A DNA stretch of 39,873 bases from Draconibacterium orientale (GCA_022729995.1 DZBS01000018.1:1-39873); one strand, 5' to 3'. Shown: positions 14,661-24,589, counted from the first letter of the stretch. Notes: a model not told the origin generated them from the letters alone. Translations and numbers: made by a program.

Positions 14661-16097
14661 TTATTTCGAGATAATAATTTTTCCAAAGTAAATTTTATTG
14701 TCTGCTAAAACTTTAAGAATATAAATTCCGTTGTTTAAGTTTTTCAAATCAATACTTGTAACATTCTCATTACTAAACTGATTAAATATTTCTTTCCCTG
14801 AAAAATCAATAACTGAAATCATTTTATTGCCACTCAGTTTAAGAGTAAAATCTCCGGAAGAAGGATTTGGAAAAACATTAATTTCATTATTAACAATATT
14901 TTTTATCGCAACATTTTCGGTAACATTAACTGTCCATTCTTGCGAAAGCGGTAAAGTTTCGTGAGAAACAGTATAAACGACTGTTCCGGAAGAAAAATCT
15001 ACAGTTTGAGCAGATTCCGGTGAAATTTTAAAACCTGAATAAATAGTAATTATCGGTTTCAAAATAGATAAATCTGTTCCTTCATTTACAGATATATCAA
15101 CAGCATACAGCGGACTTCCTGTTATAACAGCATCTCCGATTTGCGATGTTAATACAAAAGATAAAATATCGGGAGTTGCATTTAGAACATTTACAGCCCA
15201 AGTTTTAGAAATCTTTCTTTTTTCATTAGTAACAGTGTAATTAACAGGTCCTGAACTAAAATCGACAGTTACGCCTGAGGCCGGAGAAATTGTATATCCT
15301 GCGGGAATAAGAATTTGAGGAGTTAAAGCGTTCAATTCGGTTTCGGCAGGCATAATAATTTCAATTTTAAAATCCGGAAAATTAACAATTTCTGTTTCAA
15401 TAATTTGAGTAGGAATATTGAACGATAAAATTTCCGGATCCGGATCCAAATATTCACCGTATACATTTGTAATCATCATCATATCCGGAAATAAAATTTC
15501 CGTAACATTAATTGGATTATCAACTCCGCAAAATGGTGCACGAATATATGTATTGTCTGTTTGTCCGACATTATTTGCACCAATGAAAAAAATATTTCCT
15601 TCGAGCGAATAATCCGGAACATAAACTTCTATTACCAATATTCTCCCTTTCGGAATAGTGATTTGTTGGGAAAGAGGAAAATTAATAACTTGTCCGGAAT
15701 ATTCATCAAGAATATTTACGGGCAATGTTCCGAGAAGAGTCAAACTGTCGAGTATAATTGACGATTCATACACACTCATTGTATAAAACTTCAATGAAAT
15801 ACTTTGAGAATTACCAACGGCTGCATCAGCTAAACCAATTCCTATATCGACACTTTGTACAACCCAATCGGAGTTTATATTGAAATAATTAAAAAGATCA
15901 AAAGCTCGATAATATGAATTTTCATAAGTTGCATGTGTAGTTGTAACATTGCATGCAAGTGCGTGAGAATTATCAATAATTTGACTTACAGAATGAGTAA
16001 TCATAAAACTTTTGGTTTGATTTTTTATTTCAAACTGAGCAAATAAATAATATCCTGTAAAAAGATGAAAAATTAATAAAATAAATAACTTTTTCAT
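14661..16097 (-). CDS. type IX secretion cargo protein with two DUF5018-like repeats
   Basis: A 478-aa secreted protein. A signal peptide ends near FAQFEIKNQ. The N-terminal region of about 200 residues looks like a jelly-roll-type beta domain. Two consecutive repeats follow: TPQILIPAGYTISPASGVTVDFSSGPVNYTV and a second with KPIITIYSGFKISPESAQTVDFSSGTVVYTV. They resemble the DUF5018 beta-sandwich seen in Bacteroidetes surface proteins. The end is a type A sorting domain: NVFPNPSSGDFTLKL, then LNNGIYILKVLADNKIYFGKIIISK. That signal directs export by the PorSS/T9SS machinery and attachment to the surface. Ligand or activity unknown. Confidence 0.88.
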   Translation of the reverse strand: MKKLFILLIFHLFTGYYLFAQFEIKNQTKSFMITHSVSQIIDNSHALACNVTTTHATYENSYYRAFDLFNYFNINSDWVVQSVDIGIGLADAAVGNSQSISLKFYTMSVYESSIILDSLTLLGTLPVNILDEYSGQVINFPLSQQITIPKGRILVIEVYVPDYSLEGNIFFIGANNVGQTDNTYIRAPFCGVDNPINVTEILFPDMMMITNVYGEYLDPDPEILSFNIPTQIIETEIVNFPDFKIEIIMPAETELNALTPQILIPAGYTISPASGVTVDFSSGPVNYTVTNEKRKISKTWAVNVLNATPDILSFVLTSQIGDAVITGSPLYAVDISVNEGTDLSILKPIITIYSGFKISPESAQTVDFSSGTVVYTVSHETLPLSQEWTVNVTENVAIKNIVNNEINVFPNPSSGDFTLKLSGNKMISVIDFSGKEIFNQFSNENVTSIDLKNLNNGIYILKVLADNKIYFGKIIISK

Positions 16098-16130
16098 TTT
16101 TGAAAGATTTGAAATATTTTGTAAAAATAA

Positions 16131-16160
16131 AAAAAGAGGGCTTAAATCAGTCCTCTTTTT
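16131..16160 (-). terminator. intrinsic terminator of the ribosomal superoperon
   Basis: aaaaagagg / cctcttttt form a 9-bp stem (16131-16139 and 16152-16160) with a 12-nt loop, ending in a T-run on the minus strand. It lies just after rplQ and before the next minus-strand gene's start at 16097. Confidence 0.85.
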
Positions 16161-16183
16161 ACTTTAATAATAAAAAATATTTA

Positions 16184-16723
16184 TTATTTATTATCTTCTG
16201 TGTTTTCGTTTTGAACTTCATCGTTCGATTTTTCAACTGATTTTTCTTTAGCAACAGTTTTTGTTTCTTTTTCAATAGTTTCAGTTGTAGTTTCGGAAGC
16301 TTTTTTGGTTGTTCTTCTTGTTCTTTTTTTCTTAACGTTTTTAGCGTCGTCTGAAATATAAGTATCGTTATAATCAACCAATTCGATAATACACATATCA
16401 GCATTATCACCTAATCTGTTTCCTGTTTTTAAAATTCTTGTGTATCCTCCAGGTCTGTCGGCAATTTTTTTGGAAACGTCTCTGAATAATTCAGTAACAG
16501 CATCTTTGCTTTGCAAAATGCTAAAAACTATTCTTCTTGAATGAGTTGAATCTTCTTTAGCTTTGTTAAGAATAGGTTCAACATACATTCTTAAAGCTTT
16601 TGCTTTTTGAAGCGTAGTTGAAATTCTTTTATGTTCTATTAAAGAAATAGCCATATTAGCCAACATTGCTTTTCTGTGAGAGCTTGTTCTCCCTAAATGA
16701 TTAATTTTTTTATTGTGTCTCAT
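16184..16723 (-). CDS. rplQ: 50S ribosomal protein L17
   Basis: L17 binds 23S rRNA near the exit tunnel. Residues 1-120 match the family well ([21 protein letters not shown] near the start, [28 protein letters not shown] near 94-121). A low-complexity tail of about 55 residues follows, rich in Lys, Thr and Glu ([20 protein letters not shown]), making it 179 aa against about 127 in E. coli. Extended L17 tails occur in Bacteroidetes. It is the last gene of the operon, 6 nt after rpoA, followed by a terminator. Confidence 0.97.
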   Translation of the reverse strand: MRHNKKINHLGRTSSHRKAMLANMAISLIEHKRISTTLQKAKALRMYVEPILNKAKEDSTHSRRIVFSILQSKDAVTELFRDVSKKIADRPGGYTRILKTGNRLGDNADMCIIELVDYNDTYISDDAKNVKKKRTRRTTKKASETTTETIEKETKTVAKEKSVEKSNDEVQNENTEDNK

Positions 16724-16729
16724 TTTCTG

Positions 16730-17722
16730 TTATTCCTTATCTAATTTATATTTAGAAACGTCCATTCCAAAAGAAAGTCCTCTGTCAATCAATAAGTCTT
16801 CAATTTCGTTTAAAGATTTTTTACCGAAATTTCTGAATTTCAACAAATCATTTCTGTTGTAGATAACTAACTCTCCGAGAGTGTCAACATCAGCAGCTTT
16901 TAAACAATTTAGTGCTCTAACGGATAAATCCATATCAACTAATTTAGTTTTGAGCAATTGTCTCATGTGCAATATTTCTTCATCAAATTCGTCGTTTTCT
17001 TTTTTATCGTCGGAATCTAAAGTGATTTTTTCATCTGAAAATAAAACGAAATGGTGAATTAATATTTTAGCAGCTTCTTTAAGTGCTTCTTTTGGGTAAA
17101 TAGAACCGTCTGTTTGTAGATCTAAAATAAGTTTTTCATAATCGGTTTTTTGACCGACACGATAATTTTCTACTTTATATTTTACATTTTTAATAGGTGT
17201 AAAAATGGAATCTACTGCAATTACCCCGATTTTTTCGCTTACATTAAGCTGTTCTTCTGCAGGTAAATATCCTCTTCCTTTTTCGATTGTAATTTCCATT
17301 TGGAATTTTACATCGCTTTCCATTTTACAAATTGATAATTCCGGGTTTAACACCTGAAATGCAGTCATTGAGTTGTTGATGTCTCCGGCAAGAAATTCAT
17401 TTTTGCCGTTTAAAGTAACAAGAACTCTTTCTTCTTGAATTTCTGGAACAATATTTTTAAATCTAATTTGTTTAAGATTTAAGATTATTGACGGAATATC
17501 TTCAATAACACCGGGTATTGTAGAAAATTCATGGTCAACTCCGTCGACATGAATAGATGTTATGGCAAATCCTTCCAAAGAAGATAATAAAATTCTTCGT
17601 AAAGCATTACCAACCGTTATCCCGTATCCCGGTTCGAGGGGACGAAATTCAAACTGACCGGAAAAATCGTCAGATTTAATCATTATAACTTTATCCGGCT
17701 TTTGGAAATCTAAAATTGCCAT
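16730..17722 (-). CDS. rpoA: RNA polymerase subunit alpha
   Basis: The 330-aa alpha subunit nucleates RNA polymerase assembly as a dimer and contacts activators and UP elements. The N-terminal assembly domain includes [24 protein letters not shown]. After an acidic linker ([14 protein letters not shown]), the C-terminal domain is intact: [21 protein letters not shown] with the DNA-contacting Arg equivalent to E. coli R265, and [14 protein letters not shown]. Length is normal. It sits between rpsD and rplQ in the alpha operon order. Confidence 0.98.
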   Translation of the reverse strand: MAILDFQKPDKVIMIKSDDFSGQFEFRPLEPGYGITVGNALRRILLSSLEGFAITSIHVDGVDHEFSTIPGVIEDIPSIILNLKQIRFKNIVPEIQEERVLVTLNGKNEFLAGDINNSMTAFQVLNPELSICKMESDVKFQMEITIEKGRGYLPAEEQLNVSEKIGVIAVDSIFTPIKNVKYKVENYRVGQKTDYEKLILDLQTDGSIYPKEALKEAAKILIHHFVLFSDEKITLDSDDKKENDEFDEEILHMRQLLKTKLVDMDLSVRALNCLKAADVDTLGELVIYNRNDLLKFRNFGKKSLNEIEDLLIDRGLSFGMDVSKYKLDKE

Positions 17723-17740
17723 AAATATTTTCTTTATTTA

Positions 17741-18349
17741 TTATTTAGAGTATAGTTCAACTATAAGTTGTTCTTTAATATTTTCGGGTATTTCGTCTCT
17801 TTCCGGAACATTTAAAAATTTACCGGTCATAAGATTATTGTCCCATTCTAACCATGAGTATCTTGTATAAGATGAAGTGCCTAAAGAATCAGTAATAACC
17901 TCTAAAGATTTAGATTTTTCTCTAACACTGATAATGTCGCCGGGTTTTAACAAGTATGAAGGTATATTCACACCGCTTCCGTTAACATTTATGTGTCCGT
18001 GAGATACTAATTGACGTGCTTGAGATCTTGATGATGCAACTCCTAATCTGAAAACAACATTGTCTAATCTTGATTCCAAAAATTTTAAGAAAAGCTCACC
18101 TGTAATACCTTTGGTTCTAACTGCTTTTTGGAAAAGATTGTAAAATTGTTTTTCCAAAAGTCCGTAAGTATATTTTGTCTTTTGTTTTTCTTTAAGTTGT
18201 GTACCGTACTCCGAAACTTTTCTTCTTCTTTTGCTTGGACCATGTTGTCCCGGAGGGTAATTTTTTTTCTCGTATGCTTTATCTGCTCCAAAAATAGGAG
18301 AACCGAATTTTCTTGCAATTTTGGTTTTTGGACCTCTATATCTTGCCAT
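17741..18349 (-). CDS. rpsD: 30S ribosomal protein S4
   Basis: S4 is a primary 16S rRNA binder that begins 30S assembly and, in E. coli, represses the alpha operon translationally. The 202-aa protein starts [16 protein letters not shown], the zinc-free type lacking the CxxC set. It has the S4 RNA-binding domain around [33 protein letters not shown]. The linker [16 protein letters not shown] is typical. Confidence 0.98.
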   Translation of the reverse strand: MARYRGPKTKIARKFGSPIFGADKAYEKKNYPPGQHGPSKRRRKVSEYGTQLKEKQKTKYTYGLLEKQFYNLFQKAVRTKGITGELFLKFLESRLDNVVFRLGVASSRSQARQLVSHGHINVNGSGVNIPSYLLKPGDIISVREKSKSLEVITDSLGTSSYTRYSWLEWDNNLMTGKFLNVPERDEIPENIKEQLIVELYSK

Positions 18350-18381
18350 TTATACTTTTATTTAAATATATTTTCAATTAA

Positions 18382-18777
18382 TTAAACTCTTCTTCTTTTT
18401 GGCGGTCTACAACCGTTATGAGGTAACGGAGTAACGTCAATAATTTCGGTAACCATAATTCCGGTTGTGTGAATTGCTCTAATTGCAGCTTCTCTTCCGT
18501 TTCCGGGTCCTTTCACATATACCTTTACTTTTCTTAAACCTAAATCGTATGCTTCTTTAGAACATTCCGATGCTGCGGTTTGAGCTGCATAAGGAGTATT
18601 TTTTTTGGATCCTCTGAATCCCATTTTTCCTGCTGATGACCAAGATATTACTTGTCCTGTGCCATTTGACAGTGAAATAATTATGTTGTTAAATGAAGAA
18701 TGTATGTGTGCTTGACCTTGTGCGTCAACAATTACTTTTTTCTTCTTTAATGCTTTAATCTTTTTTTTCTTTGCCAT
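18382..18777 (-). CDS. rpsK: 30S ribosomal protein S11
   Basis: The 131-aa S11 sits on the 30S platform near the E site and mRNA exit. It carries a Lys-rich N-terminal extension ([15 protein letters not shown]) and the core [18 protein letters not shown], with the conserved end [17 protein letters not shown]. It lies between rpsM and rpsD, the usual order. Confidence 0.98.
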   Translation of the reverse strand: MAKKKKIKALKKKKVIVDAQGQAHIHSSFNNIIISLSNGTGQVISWSSAGKMGFRGSKKNTPYAAQTAASECSKEAYDLGLRKVKVYVKGPGNGREAAIRAIHTTGIMVTEIIDVTPLPHNGCRPPKRRRV

Positions 18778-18801
18778 GATAATACAATTACAATATTGGT
18801 G

Positions 18802-19152
18802 TTAGTTGACTCTTCTACTTTTTCTGGTTTTAGCATTATTCTTTGTATGCTGACCTCTAACCGGTAATCCCATTCTGTGACGAATTCCTCTGTAACATCC
18901 TATCTCTCTCAACCGTTTTATATTCATTTGTTTTTCGGTTCTGAGTTCTCCCTCGATTTTGTATCCTTCAACGATAATATTTCTGATATTACCTTGTTGG
19001 TCGTCAGTCCAATCTTTAACTCTTGTATTTCTATCAACAGCAGCTTTATCCAAAATCACTTGCGCAGTGGTTTTTCCAATGCCGTGAATGTATGTTAATG
19101 CTATTTCTCCTCGCTTATTATCCGGTATATCAACACCTGCAATTCTAGCCAT
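18802..19152 (-). CDS. rpsM: 30S ribosomal protein S13
   Basis: The 116-aa S13 contacts the P-site tRNA and forms bridges from the 30S head to the 50S subunit. It starts [26 protein letters not shown] and has [27 protein letters not shown]. It ends soon after this (SRRVN), so the basic tail is shorter than in several Bacteroides homologues. It follows rpmJ by 23 nt. Confidence 0.98.
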   Translation of the reverse strand: MARIAGVDIPDNKRGEIALTYIHGIGKTTAQVILDKAAVDRNTRVKDWTDDQQGNIRNIIVEGYKIEGELRTEKQMNIKRLREIGCYRGIRHRMGLPVRGQHTKNNAKTRKSRRVN

Positions 19153-19175
19153 AATTTTTTTGATTATTAAATTTT

Positions 19176-19292
19176 TTAACCTTGTCTTTGTTTAAATTTC
19201 GGGTTTTTCTTATTTATAACGTATATTCTCCCTTTCCTTTTGACTATTTTACAGTCAGCAGTTCTCTTTTTTACCGATGCTCTAACTTTCAT
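19176..19292 (-). CDS. rpmJ: 50S ribosomal protein L36 (zinc-free type), missed by ORF track
   Basis: Reading the minus strand from ATG at 19292 gives 38 codons: [20 protein letters not shown] then [18 protein letters not shown] and a TAA stop. This is L36. Only one Cys (residue 14) remains of the four zinc ligands (three Cys and one His) of the classical form, so it is the zinc-independent 'C-minus' type. It starts 4 nt after infA and ends 23 nt before rpsM, its standard place. It is below the length limit of the ORF track. Confidence 0.95.
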   Translation of the reverse strand: MKVRASVKKRTADCKIVKRKGRIYVINKKNPKFKQRQG

Positions 19293-19296
19293 TTCA

Positions 19297-19518
19297 TTAA
19301 TTTTTATATCTGTATGTTATTCGTCCTTTGGTTAAATCATAGGGCGACATTTCAACCTTCACTTTATCTCCGGGTAAAATTCTGATATAATGCATTCTCA
19401 TTTTCCCCGATATATGGGCTGTTATTGTATGCCCGTTTTCCAGTTCTACTCTAAACATTGCATTTGGTAATGCATCTGTTATAATTCCGTCTTGTTCTAT
19501 TGAAGATTGTTTTGCCAT
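19297..19518 (-). CDS. infA: translation initiation factor IF-1
   Basis: The 73-aa IF-1 is an OB-fold protein that blocks the 30S A site during initiation. The sequence [20 protein letters not shown], then [20 protein letters not shown] and [21 protein letters not shown] is nearly canonical. It directly follows secY with 7 nt between them. A map gene is often found in this gap but is absent here. Confidence 0.98.
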   Translation of the reverse strand: MAKQSSIEQDGIITDALPNAMFRVELENGHTITAHISGKMRMHYIRILPGDKVKVEMSPYDLTKGRITYRYKN

Positions 19519-19525
19519 ATTAATT

Positions 19526-20863
19526 TTAAATTGAAGTAGCTCCCGCTCTTCCTTTAATTCTGCCGGATTTCATAAGACCGTCGTAATGTCTCATGAGTAG
19601 ATGACTTTCAATATGTTGAAGAGTGTCTAAAACAACTCCTACAAGTATCAATAGTGATGTTCCTCCAAAGAAATTGGCGAATTGATTATTTATTCCCGCA
19701 ATCATTGCAAATGCAGGTAATATTGCTACAAATGCTAAAAATATAGAACCCGGGAATGTTATTCTTGACATAACTGTGTCGAGAAATTCAATTGTTTTCT
19801 TTCCGGGTTTAACACCGGGAATAAATCCTCCGTTCTTTTTCATATCATCAGCCATTTGCGTTGGGTTCACAGTAATTGCGGTGTAAAAATATGTAAAGAT
19901 AACAACTAACAGGAAAAATACAAAATTATACCAAAATCCGGTAATGCTTGAGAATGCTGCACCAATTGCATTTGTTGTTTCGGTATTGAAACTTGAAAAC
20001 ATCATTGGTATAAACATAAGTGCTTGAGCAAAAATTATAGGCATTACTCCTGCTGCATTAATTTTTAATGGGATATATTGTCGAACTCCGCCATATTGCT
20101 TGTTACCAACAATTCTTTTTGCATATTGAACAGGTATTTTTCTAACTGCTTGTACAAGTGCTATTGATGCAACAAATACTAAGAACAGCATTACCATTTC
20201 TACAAGGAAGATAATGAATCCGCCGCCGCCTGCACTAACTCTTGAAACTATTTCAGATGCTAACGACTGTGGAAATCTTGCAACAATACCAATCATGATA
20301 ATTAAAGAAATTCCGTTACCAATTCCTTTGTCGGTAATTCTTTCACCTAACCACATAACAAACATAGTTCCTGCAACCAAAATTACTATTGATGAAACCC
20401 AGAAAAGATTTTGGTTTTGCATTATAAATGCATTTTCACCTAATTGATAATGTAAATTTATTATGTAACTTGGTGCTTGAAATCCTGTAATTAAAACTGT
20501 AAGGTATCTGGTAATTTGATTAATTTTGTTTCTTCCGCTTTCTCCTTCTCTTTGAAGTCTTTGGAAATACGGCACTGCCATTCCCATAAGTTGAATAACG
20601 ATTGAAGCAGAAATATACGGCATAATTCCTAACGCAAAAACTGATGCGTTGGCAAATGCACCTCCGGAAAACATGTTAATCATTGCTACCAATCCGGTGC
20701 TTGCTTGATTTTGCAAACCTGTAAGTGCAAGCGGATCAATTCCGGGCAGAACAACATGTGCGCCGAATCTGTATATTAAAATTAATCCTAAAGTAGCTAA
20801 AAGTTTATTTCTTAGGTCTACGATAGTGTATATATGCTTTAAAGTTTGGAGAAATTTCTTCAT
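19526..20863 (-). CDS. secY: preprotein translocase subunit SecY
   Basis: The 445-aa channel subunit of the Sec translocon has ten predicted TM helices. Recognisable parts are the N-terminal [21 protein letters not shown], the plug-side region [23 protein letters not shown], and the cytoplasmic loop [20 protein letters not shown]. The C-terminal part has [30 protein letters not shown] and ends with [20 protein letters not shown]. It begins 4 nt after rplO, as in the spc operon. Confidence 0.98.
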   Translation of the reverse strand: MKKFLQTLKHIYTIVDLRNKLLATLGLILIYRFGAHVVLPGIDPLALTGLQNQASTGLVAMINMFSGGAFANASVFALGIMPYISASIVIQLMGMAVPYFQRLQREGESGRNKINQITRYLTVLITGFQAPSYIINLHYQLGENAFIMQNQNLFWVSSIVILVAGTMFVMWLGERITDKGIGNGISLIIMIGIVARFPQSLASEIVSRVSAGGGGFIIFLVEMVMLFLVFVASIALVQAVRKIPVQYAKRIVGNKQYGGVRQYIPLKINAAGVMPIIFAQALMFIPMMFSSFNTETTNAIGAAFSSITGFWYNFVFFLLVVIFTYFYTAITVNPTQMADDMKKNGGFIPGVKPGKKTIEFLDTVMSRITFPGSIFLAFVAILPAFAMIAGINNQFANFFGGTSLLILVGVVLDTLQHIESHLLMRHYDGLMKSGRIKGRAGATSI

Positions 20864-20867
20864 TAAT

Positions 20868-21314
20868 CTATAGTTTTATAGCTTGTCCGCCTTGTTTTTC
20901 AATTGCTTCTATCGCTGATTTGGAAAATGCATTAGCTGTAACTTCCAATTTCATTGACAATTCACCGTTACCAAGAATTTTTACTAAATCATTTTTTGAT
21001 ATAACTCCGAAATTTCTAAGAGTTTCAATATTGATTACGTTAATAGATTCTTTATTTGCTAAAGCTTCTAACACTTCAAGATTAACCGCTTTATATTCAA
21101 CACGATTAACATTTCTGAAACCGAATTTTGGTAATCTTCTGTGTATTGGCATTTGTCCGCCTTCAAAGCCTGCTCTTTTTGAATATCCTGAGCGAGATTT
21201 TTGTCCTTTATGACCTCTTGTAGAAGTTCCTCCTTTGCCTGAACCGGTACCACGACCAATTCTCTTTCTTTTTCTAACCGAACCTTCTGCGGGTTTTAAA
21301 TTGCTTAAATTCAT
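20868..21314 (-). CDS. rplO: 50S ribosomal protein L15
   Basis: The 148-aa L15 binds 23S rRNA late in assembly. It has the Gly/Arg-rich N-terminal arm (RKRKRIGRGTGSGKGGTSTR, then GHKGQKSRSGYSKRAGFEGGQMPIHRRLPKFGF) and the globular end with LEVTANAFSKSAIEAIEKQGG. It sits between rpmD and secY. Confidence 0.98.
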   Translation of the reverse strand: MNLSNLKPAEGSVRKRKRIGRGTGSGKGGTSTRGHKGQKSRSGYSKRAGFEGGQMPIHRRLPKFGFRNVNRVEYKAVNLEVLEALANKESINVINIETLRNFGVISKNDLVKILGNGELSMKLEVTANAFSKSAIEAIEKQGGQAIKL

Positions 21315-21334
21315 CTTAATTTGATTTTCGAGAA

Positions 21335-21517
21335 TTATTTAACTTCCTCAACTTTTACTAAATGATTTACTTTCTTTACCATTCCCATTATTTGCGGAGA
21401 AGCATCGTGTTCAACGGTTGCTCCGATTTTTCGTAAACCTAAAGCTGTAAGTGTGTCTTTTTGTCTTTTAGAAGATCCTATCTTGCTTCTTGTTTGTATT
21501 ATTTTAATCTTAGCCAT
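21335..21517 (-). CDS. rpmD: 50S ribosomal protein L30
   Basis: The 60-aa L30 is a small 23S rRNA-binding protein. The sequence KIIQTRSKIGSSKRQKDTLTALGLRKIG is the family signature, and MVKKVNHLVKVEE closes it. It lies 13 nt after rpsE. Confidence 0.97.
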   Translation of the reverse strand: MAKIKIIQTRSKIGSSKRQKDTLTALGLRKIGATVEHDASPQIMGMVKKVNHLVKVEEVK

Positions 21518-21530
21518 TGTGTTTTATATT

Positions 21531-22049
21531 CTAACCGTTAAAAACTTTATCTAAAGTAACACCTCTGTTTTCAGCAATGCTAAATGCATCTCTAAGTTCT
21601 CTTAGTGCTTGCATTGTAGCTTTTACAAGGTTGTGCGGATTCGATGAGCCTTTTGATTTTGCAAGAACGTCTGTTATTCCTACGCTTTCAAGTACCGCAC
21701 GCATAGCACCTCCGGCTTTTACTCCGGTTCCGTGTGATGCAGGGATAATTAAAACATTTGCTCCGCCATATTTTGCAACTTGTTGATGTGGAATTGTTCC
21801 TTTATAAATTGGTATTCTGAAGAGATTTTTCTTAGCATCTTCAACACCTTTTTGAATTGCAGTTGTTACTTCGCTTGCTTTTCCCAAACCGTATCCTACA
21901 ACACCATTTTCGTCGCCGACTACAACTATAGCCGAGAAACTAAATGTTCTTCCTCCTTTGGTTACTTTTGTAACTCTTTTAATTGCTACTAATCGGTCTT
22001 TTAATTCAACGTCAGTAGTACTAACTTTTTTCATATTGCTTTTAGACAT
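21531..22049 (-). CDS. rpsE: 30S ribosomal protein S5
   Basis: The 172-aa S5 helps decoding accuracy and the mRNA entry helicase. The N-terminal dsRNA-binding-like domain has [23 protein letters not shown] and [26 protein letters not shown], followed by the C-terminal ATPase-like fold with [40 protein letters not shown]. Length is normal. Confidence 0.98.
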   Translation of the reverse strand: MSKSNMKKVSTTDVELKDRLVAIKRVTKVTKGGRTFSFSAIVVVGDENGVVGYGLGKASEVTTAIQKGVEDAKKNLFRIPIYKGTIPHQQVAKYGGANVLIIPASHGTGVKAGGAMRAVLESVGITDVLAKSKGSSNPHNLVKATMQALRELRDAFSIAENRGVTLDKVFNG

Positions 22050-22054
22050 TGTTC

Positions 22055-22414
22055 TTAAAATTTAAGGCCTGCTGTGCGTGCAGATTCTGCTAATGCTTTA
22101 ACTCTTCCGTGATATAAATATCCTCCTCTGTCAAATACAACTAATTCAACACCTGCTTCTTTAGCTTTTTCTCCAATTGTTGTTCCCACTAATTGTGCTT
22201 GTTGAATTTTATTTATATCTGTTTTTTCAATTATACCTTTATCTTTTGATGATACAGATAGAATTGTTACTCTATCGTCATCGTTTATCAATTGAGCATA
22301 TATATTTTTATTGCTTCTAAAAACTGATAATCTGGGACGTACAGCTGTACCTGATATATTTTTTCTTATACGTCTCTTAATTCTTATTCTTCTTTCGCTC
22401 TTAGTTAAAGCCAT
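22055..22414 (-). CDS. rplR: 50S ribosomal protein L18
   Basis: The 119-aa L18 binds 5S rRNA together with L5 in the central protuberance. It shows the basic N-terminal arm ([37 protein letters not shown]) and the end [28 protein letters not shown]. It lies 5 nt before rpsE. Confidence 0.98.
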   Translation of the reverse strand: MALTKSERRIRIKRRIRKNISGTAVRPRLSVFRSNKNIYAQLINDDDRVTILSVSSKDKGIIEKTDINKIQQAQLVGTTIGEKAKEAGVELVVFDRGGYLYHGRVKALAESARTAGLKF

Positions 22415-22439
22415 TTCTTTTTTAATTTAAATGAATTAA

Positions 22440-22997
22440 TTATTTGTCAGAGGCAGATTTACCTGCTTTTCTTCTGAGAACTTCATCTGTAAATTTAATA
22501 CCTTTTCCTTTATAAGGTTCGGGTTTTCTATAAGAGCGAACTTTAGCTGCTACATGTCCCAATAATTGTTTATCGAAACTTGTTAATGTTATAAAAGCAT
22601 TTGCTCTTTTTTCTTGTTCTACTAAAACTTTGACTTCTGCAGGCAGCTCAAATATAATCGGGTGTGAATATCCAAGATTTAATTCAAGTAATTGTCCGGT
22701 TGCAACTGCTCTGTAACCAACTCCAATTACTTCCATTTTCTTTGAGAATCCTTCAGAAACTCCAATAATCATATTATTGATTAATGATCTGCTTAATCCG
22801 TGAAATGCTTTGTGTTGTTTCTCTTCGCTCGGTCTTGTAATTGTAAGAACGCCATCTTCTATTTTAACAACTATTTCAGGATTTATTTTTTGAGTTAATT
22901 CACCTAATTTACCTTTAACGGTTACGGTATTATCGTTGTCGATTTTAACTGTTACACCGCTTGGGATATTTATGGGTAATTTTCCTATTCTTGACAT
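22440..22997 (-). CDS. rplF: 50S ribosomal protein L6
   Basis: The 185-aa L6 lies near the factor-binding site and the sarcin-ricin loop. It has two tandem L6 folds. MSRIGKLPINIPSGV begins the protein and the second fold ends in AKVRSYRKPEPYKGKGIKFTDEVLRRKAGK, a highly conserved signature. Confidence 0.98.
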   Translation of the reverse strand: MSRIGKLPINIPSGVTVKIDNDNTVTVKGKLGELTQKINPEIVVKIEDGVLTITRPSEEKQHKAFHGLSRSLINNMIIGVSEGFSKKMEVIGVGYRAVATGQLLELNLGYSHPIIFELPAEVKVLVEQEKRANAFITLTSFDKQLLGHVAAKVRSYRKPEPYKGKGIKFTDEVLRRKAGKSASDK

Positions 22998-23006
22998 TGC
23001 TTTATA

Positions 23007-23405
23007 TTAATATACGTAACATAATATTTCTCCGCCAATATTTTTCATTCTGGCTTGTTTATCTGTCATTACACCTTGTGATGTAGAGACTACTGCAACT
23101 CCTAATCCGTTTAAAACTCTTGGCAGTTCTGTTGCTCCGGCATATTTTCTTAAGCCCGGGGAACTAACTCTGTCGAGTTTTTTGAATGCGGGGTTTTTAG
23201 TTTTTGGATGATATTTTAAAGCTATTTTAATTATACCTTGTTTGTCGTCTTCTTCAAATTTGTAGCTTAAAATATATCCTTGTTCAAAAAGTATTTTTGT
23301 TATTTCCTTTTTTAAATTAGAAGCCGGAATTTCAACAATTCTGTGTCTTGCCATTGCGGCATTTCGGATTCTAGTAAGATAATCTGCAACCGGATCTGTT
23401 ATCAT
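23007..23405 (-). CDS. rpsH: 30S ribosomal protein S8
   Basis: The 132-aa S8 binds helix 21 of 16S rRNA and in E. coli is the translational repressor of the spc operon. It starts with the conserved DPVADYLTRIRNAAMARHRIVEIP and ends VLNGLGVAVVSTSQGVMTDKQARMKNIGGEILCYVY. No S8-like mRNA target was looked for beyond inspection. Confidence 0.98.
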   Translation of the reverse strand: MITDPVADYLTRIRNAAMARHRIVEIPASNLKKEITKILFEQGYILSYKFEEDDKQGIIKIALKYHPKTKNPAFKKLDRVSSPGLRKYAGATELPRVLNGLGVAVVSTSQGVMTDKQARMKNIGGEILCYVY

Positions 23406-23429
23406 TTTTAATAATTTTTAATTTTTTGA

Positions 23430-23699
23430 TTACCAACTTGCTTTTTTTACACCGGGAATAAGACCTTGTGAAGCCATTTCTCTAAATGTAATTCTGCTGA
23501 TTCCGAATTGTCTCATGTAACCTTTAGGTCTTCCTGTAAGGCTGCATCTGTTGTGCAATCTAACTTTCGAAGAATTTTTCGGAAGTTTTTGCAAACCGAT
23601 TGAGTCATTGTTAGCTTTTAACTCGGCTCTTTTTTCAGCGTATTTGTCAACTAATTTTTGGCGTTTTACTTCACGCGCTTTCATTGATTCTTTAGCCAT
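23430..23699 (-). CDS. rpsN: 30S ribosomal protein S14 (zinc-free type)
   Basis: The 89-aa S14 lies in the 30S head near the A site. It is the longer type without CxxC zinc pairs: [22 protein letters not shown] near the start and [42 protein letters not shown] at the end. Only one Cys is present. Confidence 0.98.
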   Translation of the reverse strand: MAKESMKAREVKRQKLVDKYAEKRAELKANNDSIGLQKLPKNSSKVRLHNRCSLTGRPKGYMRQFGISRITFREMASQGLIPGVKKASW

Positions 23700-23711
23700 C
23701 TCTCTATTTAT

Positions 23712-24260
23712 TTATTTTTGAAAAGGAAATCCAAATTCTTTTAATAATGCGTATGCTTCTTCATCGTTATCGGCTGAAGTAACGAATGTTATATTCATTC
23801 CGATAATATCACTTACTTGCTCCAATACAATTTCAGGAAAAATAATTTGCTCTTCAATACCGAGTGTATAATTTCCTCTTCCATCCATTTTACTTGGAAT
23901 TCCTCTAAAGTCTTTAATACGTGGTAACGCAACAACTAACAATTTTTCAAGAAATTCATACATCCTGTCTCTTCTTAAAGTAACTTTCACACCGATTGGC
24001 ATTTCTTCTCTCAACTTGAAATTTGAGATATTGTTCTTTGCTTTTCTTTGCACGGCTTTTTGACCTGCAATGATTGTTAATTCGTCTTGTGCGTTTTGGA
24101 TAAGTTTTTTATCTGCAACTGCTTTTCCGATTCCTTGGTTTAAAACAATTTTTTTAAGTTTTGGAACCTGCATAACACTTTTGTATCCAAATTCTTGTTT
24201 AAGGTTTGGTACAATGTCGTTAAGATATTTTTTCTTTAATGTAGGAATATAGTTCTCCAT
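23712..24260 (-). CDS. rplE: 50S ribosomal protein L5
   Basis: The 182-aa L5 links 5S rRNA and P-site tRNA in the central protuberance. The conserved parts are KKIVLNQGIGKAVADKKLI, AVQRKAKNNISNFKLREEMPIGVKVTLRR and DFRGIPSKMDGRGNYTLGIEEQIIFPEI. The start codon overlaps the rplX stop by one base (TAATG), which suggests coupled translation. Confidence 0.98.
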   Translation of the reverse strand: MENYIPTLKKKYLNDIVPNLKQEFGYKSVMQVPKLKKIVLNQGIGKAVADKKLIQNAQDELTIIAGQKAVQRKAKNNISNFKLREEMPIGVKVTLRRDRMYEFLEKLLVVALPRIKDFRGIPSKMDGRGNYTLGIEEQIIFPEIVLEQVSDIIGMNITFVTSADNDEEAYALLKEFGFPFQK

Positions 24261-24589
24261 TATTTGATCTCTTGTTTGTTAGTTGACTTCTTTGAATAAC
24301 GGACCAACTTGCCGTTTCTTTCTTCTCTACCGATTCTTGTTGCTTTTCCTGTTTCCGGACAAACCAACATTAGATTTGAAATATTAATCGGTGCTTCTTT
24401 CTTCACAATTCCTCCTTGTGGGTTTTCAGTGTTGGGTTTTGTATGTTTAGATATTATATTAACACCTTCAACAATTGCTTTTCCTTTTTTTGTGAAAATT
24501 TCCAAAACACGACCTTGTTTGCCTTTATCATCGCCGGCGTTGACAAAAACCATGTCACCTTTTTTTATGTGTAGTTTCTTTTGCATCAT
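24260..24589 (-). CDS. rplX: 50S ribosomal protein L24
   Basis: The 109-aa L24 is an assembly initiator that binds the 5' part of 23S rRNA through a KOW motif: [40 protein letters not shown]. Two ATG codons in a row (24589 and 24586) make the start uncertain by one residue. It ends overlapping rplE by one base. Confidence 0.97.
   Translation of the reverse strand: MMQKKLHIKKGDMVFVNAGDDKGKQGRVLEIFTKKGKAIVEGVNIISKHTKPNTENPQGGIVKKEAPINISNLMLVCPETGKATRIGREERNGKLVRYSKKSTNKQEIK

Noticed and set aside
16159-16410. 83-codon ORF in another frame of the rplQ tail
   Set aside because: Low-complexity Lys/Gln/Leu sequence that is an alternate reading of the repetitive L17 C-terminus.
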